DNA of 64,000 nt, taken from Brevundimonas aurantiaca (GTDB taxonomy: Bacteria > Pseudomonadota > Alphaproteobacteria > Caulobacterales > Caulobacteraceae). Under the pieces are notes generated by a model, which did not search any database, had not been told where the DNA came from, and was given only the letters and a program-made list of their open reading frames with translations. Location: positions 118,813-182,812 of the forward strand of contig NZ_JACHOQ010000005.1 of the NCBI RefSeq assembly GCF_014199955.1, given 5' to 3'. Positions 62,021 through 64,000 of this stretch are shown here, one piece after another. Position 1 is the stretch's first letter. Every line of letters begins with the position of its first letter. The position numbers were made by a program, and so were the translations under genes.

Positions 62021-63262
62021 ATGCTCGTTGGCGAGGCCATTCAGAACCGTCTCTCCTCAGGCGCCGGAGAGAGTTGCCCCGGCCTGGATGTCCGGCTTCC
62101 TTCGCGTCTGAAGCTCGAGCGGGATCCGGTCCGCATGGGGATGATGAAACGGCTGGCCAGCTCCCGGATGTTCGCGCTCGGCGACCGGTCCGGCGTTCTC
62201 CGCGCGGCGCAAAACCGGTCCGGCCGCCCCTTCCGCCTCGACATCCGTCAGCGGGTGGTCGTCAAGGCCCTGGTCTGCCGCCATACGGGCAAGGGCGCGG
62301 CGCGGGCGGTCAAACTGGCCGCTCACTTCGCCTATCTGGGTCGAGCCGGAGCCGGCGTCGAAGGGGCGAGGCCGGGGTTCTTCGACCGTGACGGAGAGGC
62401 TGCGGATCCGGGCGCCGCGCTCCGCACCTGGAGCGAGGACCGCCATCATTTCCGGTTCATCATCTCCCCCGAGCATGGCGATAGGATCGACGATCTGGAG
62501 GGCTACGTCCGGGACGTCATGCGCCGGGTGTCGGCCGATCTCGGCGAGCCGGACCTGACCTGGCTCGCCACCTGCCACCACGACACCGATCAACCGCACG
62601 CCCATGTCCTGATGCGGGGGAACCGGGCGGACGGCCGCGACCTGGTCATTCCCCGCGACTATATGGGCTACGGCTTTCGGGCGCGTGCGCAGGAGGTCGC
62701 CCAGGAGCGGCTCGGCGATCTGTCACGGGTCGACGCCGAAAGGCGCATCTGGAAAGAGACGACGGCGAACCGGTTCACGGCGTTTGACCGCAGACTTCTG
62801 TCGTCTGCGGATGCGAACGGGCTGGTCGATGACGGCGTCGGCGGCGCCGCTGCCTGGGCCGCCCTGACGCGGGGCCGGCTTCGTCATCTGGAAGGTCTCG
62901 GGTTGGCGACGCGGCAGCGCCGGCGCTACCGTCTCGATGGTGATTTGGAAGTCAGGCTTCGGACGCTTCAGGCCCGCCGGGACATTATCCGCACCCTGAA
63001 CCAGAGGCGGCTTGAAGGCGGCCGGGAGGTCAGGCCTCTGGGTCGGGAGCCGGTGAAGGGCATGGTGGTCAAGTCGGGATTTCACGACGAAGCGGGCGCG
63101 GCGCCTTTCGTGATTGTACGTGATCGAGGCGGGGTCGAGCACTATGGGCGGCTCAGGGCGGGAGCCGAGCGGTTGGAGACCGGCAAGACCATCACCTTGG
63201 CGCCGACGGGAAATGGTCTGGCTCAGGTGATCCGAGGGCGGGGTGCTGATCTGGGGCTATGA
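62021..63262 (+). CDS. Relaxase (VirD2-like, DUF3363-associated), probably shortened
   Basis: The 413-residue protein has a relaxase core: VVVKALVCRHTGKGAARAVK, AAHFAYLGR (candidate tyrosine), RHHFRFIISPEHGDRI, and the metal triad region HHDTDQPHAHVLMRGNRADG (His186-His195). The tail with AWAALTRGRLRHLEGLGLAT resembles the start of DUF3363. Full-length members are usually well over 550 residues, so the C-terminus looks truncated. ATG 62021, with GGAG eight bases upstream, is preferred over GTG 62012. It would nick oriT to start transfer. Confidence 0.85.
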   Translation: MLVGEAIQNRLSSGAGESCPGLDVRLPSRLKLERDPVRMGMMKRLASSRMFALGDRSGVLRAAQNRSGRPFRLDIRQRVVVKALVCRHTGKGAARAVKLAAHFAYLGRAGAGVEGARPGFFDRDGEAADPGAALRTWSEDRHHFRFIISPEHGDRIDDLEGYVRDVMRRVSADLGEPDLTWLATCHHDTDQPHAHVLMRGNRADGRDLVIPRDYMGYGFRARAQEVAQERLGDLSRVDAERRIWKETTANRFTAFDRRLLSSADANGLVDDGVGGAAAWAALTRGRLRHLEGLGLATRQRRRYRLDGDLEVRLRTLQARRDIIRTLNQRRLEGGREVRPLGREPVKGMVVKSGFHDEAGAAPFVIVRDRGGVEHYGRLRAGAERLETGKTITLAPTGNGLAQVIRGRGADLGL

Positions 63263-63309
63263 AACTGGCGATCCACCAGGACGCATTTTCTTCTCGCGCG
63301 GGGGGGCGG

Positions 63310-63513
63310 CTATTCGAGCAAGCGAGCGGGTGCCACTTCTAACGCGACGGCTAAGCGCCCCAGAGCGCGCACAGAAGGGTTGCGCGTACCGCGCTCAAGA
63401 TCGCTGAGATAAGTTCGCTTCATTCCGGCACGAAAGGCGAGTTCTTCTTGGGAGAAGCCTGCTTGCTCCCTCAATGCCCGTACATTTTTTCCAAAGCGAA
63501 CGACAACGTCCAT
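63310..63513 (-). CDS. XRE-family regulator, copy 1
   Basis: The 67-residue protein is a single helix-turn-helix domain: VRFGKNVRALREQAGFSQEE, LAFRAGMKRTYLSDLERGTR and NPSVRALGRLAVALEVAPAR. It is closely similar to the regulator at 63617 and in the same orientation. Such small XRE proteins control conjugation or restriction genes. It is convergent with the relaxase gene, about 50 bp away. Confidence 0.88.
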   Translation of the reverse strand: MDVVVRFGKNVRALREQAGFSQEELAFRAGMKRTYLSDLERGTRNPSVRALGRLAVALEVAPARLLE

Positions 63514-63616
63514 CCGCCCTTCTGGCCAGCCCAGCGCGCTGAACGCCGCCCACCAATCGTGTCAATTTTGTCCTGCGTGGCAAAAATCCTCAGGTTGGCC
63601 CACCCGGGCGTTCGGC

Positions 63617-63823
63617 TCAATCTTGCAGCAGTTCGGCCGGGTGAACGCCCAGGGCGACGGCCAGACGCCCGAGTGCGCGAACCGTAGGATTTCTTTTGCC
63701 CCGCTCTAAATCGCTGACATAGCTGCGTTTCATCTCCGCGCGGAACGCGAGTTCCTCCTGCGAAAGTTTGGCCTCTTTGCGCAGGGTTTTAACGCGCCTT
63801 CCAAGATGCCTAACAACGTCCAT
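63617..63823 (-). CDS. XRE-family regulator, copy 2
   Basis: The 68-residue protein is another single HTH domain: VRHLGRRVKTLRKEAKLSQE, ELAFRAEMKRSYVSDLERGK and NPTVRALGRLAVALGVHPAE. Most residues of the HTH agree with copy 1, so the two arose by duplication. The N-terminal MDVV is also shared. It lies between copy 1 and the IS3-type end. Binding sites were not identified. Confidence 0.88.
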   Translation of the reverse strand: MDVVRHLGRRVKTLRKEAKLSQEELAFRAEMKRSYVSDLERGKRNPTVRALGRLAVALGVHPAELLQD

Positions 63824-63912
63824 CCCGTCAGTTGGCGCGTATCGCTACCTTCACGCTGTCCCCTAGCCGTGTCATTTTCGGCTAGCGGTTGATTTGTTCT
63901 GCGAGAGTGACG

Positions 63913-64000
63913 TGACCCCCTGAAACTCCTCCAGGAATAGCTAGAGTCCGCCCCTCGAAAGGACGGACAGAATGAAGCGATCACGGTTCACGGAAGAGCA
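63913..64000 (+). mobile_element. Left end of an IS3-type insertion sequence with partial orfA
   Basis: A terminus-like TGACCCCCTGAAACTCC at 63913 is followed at 63972 by ATG and the start MKRSRFTEEQ, which matches the N-terminus of IS3-family OrfA transposases. GGACGGACAGA precedes the ATG. The rest lies outside the window, so the right end and target duplication cannot be judged. Confidence 0.75.

Larger units (their letters stand above)
50213..64000. mobile_element. Integrated mobile element (ICE/IME-like) at tRNA-Pro, right end outside window
   Basis: Directly downstream of tRNA-Pro the content switches from conserved chromosomal genes to element-type genes: RadC, Toprim, long ParB, Strawberry-notch helicase, two SSBs, DUF2493, relaxase, XRE regulators and an IS3-type end. 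Nearly all are on one strand. No integrase, coupling protein or type IV secretion genes are visible, so either they lie beyond 64000 or the element is a remnant. The tRNA 3' end repeated at the far boundary would confirm it. Confidence 0.7.

Overview
The window is high-GC alphaproteobacterial chromosome, most likely Caulobacterales and probably Brevundimonas. The evidence is gene content, not a database match: 5-aminolevulinate synthase (Shemin pathway), ATP12-type and CBP3-type respiratory chaperones, a proton-pumping pyrophosphatase, a GcrA-family protein, and TTG/GTG starts with four-base stop/start overlaps throughout.

Positions 1-6200 hold housekeeping and small unknown genes: two pseudouridine synthases, an ATP12 chaperone, a membrane protein/winged-helix pair behind GGAAAGT operators, a DJ-1-like protein, a DUF938 protein, a mini-lipoprotein and a CNNM/CorC transporter-like protein. 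Positions 6299-32860 carry the core gene-expression block: tRNA-Trp, secE-nusG, rplK-rplA, rplJ-rplL, rpoB, rpoC, then rpsL-rpsG-fusA-tuf. The block is cut into pieces. Unrelated genes sit between rplA and rplJ, between rplL and rpoB, and between rpoC and rpsL, and tuf is not followed by the S10 operon. Most pieces end in a clear intrinsic terminator and several begin with structured leaders. A 137-bp palindromic element occurs twice (3030 and 8824).

Positions 32986-50212 hold TetR and DinB genes, hemA, glyA-nrdR, and a riboflavin cluster (stand-alone RibD-type reductase, ribE, a RibBA with a degenerate second domain, ribH) running into nusB-thiL. These are followed by hppA, bamE, a CBP3 chaperone, yceD-plsX-fabH-ihfA-merR and tRNA-Pro(GGG).

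From the 3' end of tRNA-Pro to the window end the content changes to a mobile element, presumably integrative and mobilizable or conjugative: RadC, a Toprim protein, a long ParB-like protein, a 1440-residue methyltransferase/Strawberry-notch helicase, two SSB-like proteins, a GcrA homologue, a DUF2493 protein, a small acidic protein, a relaxase, two XRE regulators and the left end of an IS3-type insertion sequence. No integrase or type IV secretion genes are in view, so the rest of the element must lie beyond 64000. The most distinctive observations are the GcrA homologue riding on this element beside DNA-processing genes, a polypurine motif recurring ahead of island genes, the degenerate RibBA, and an intrinsic terminator inside the rpsL leader.
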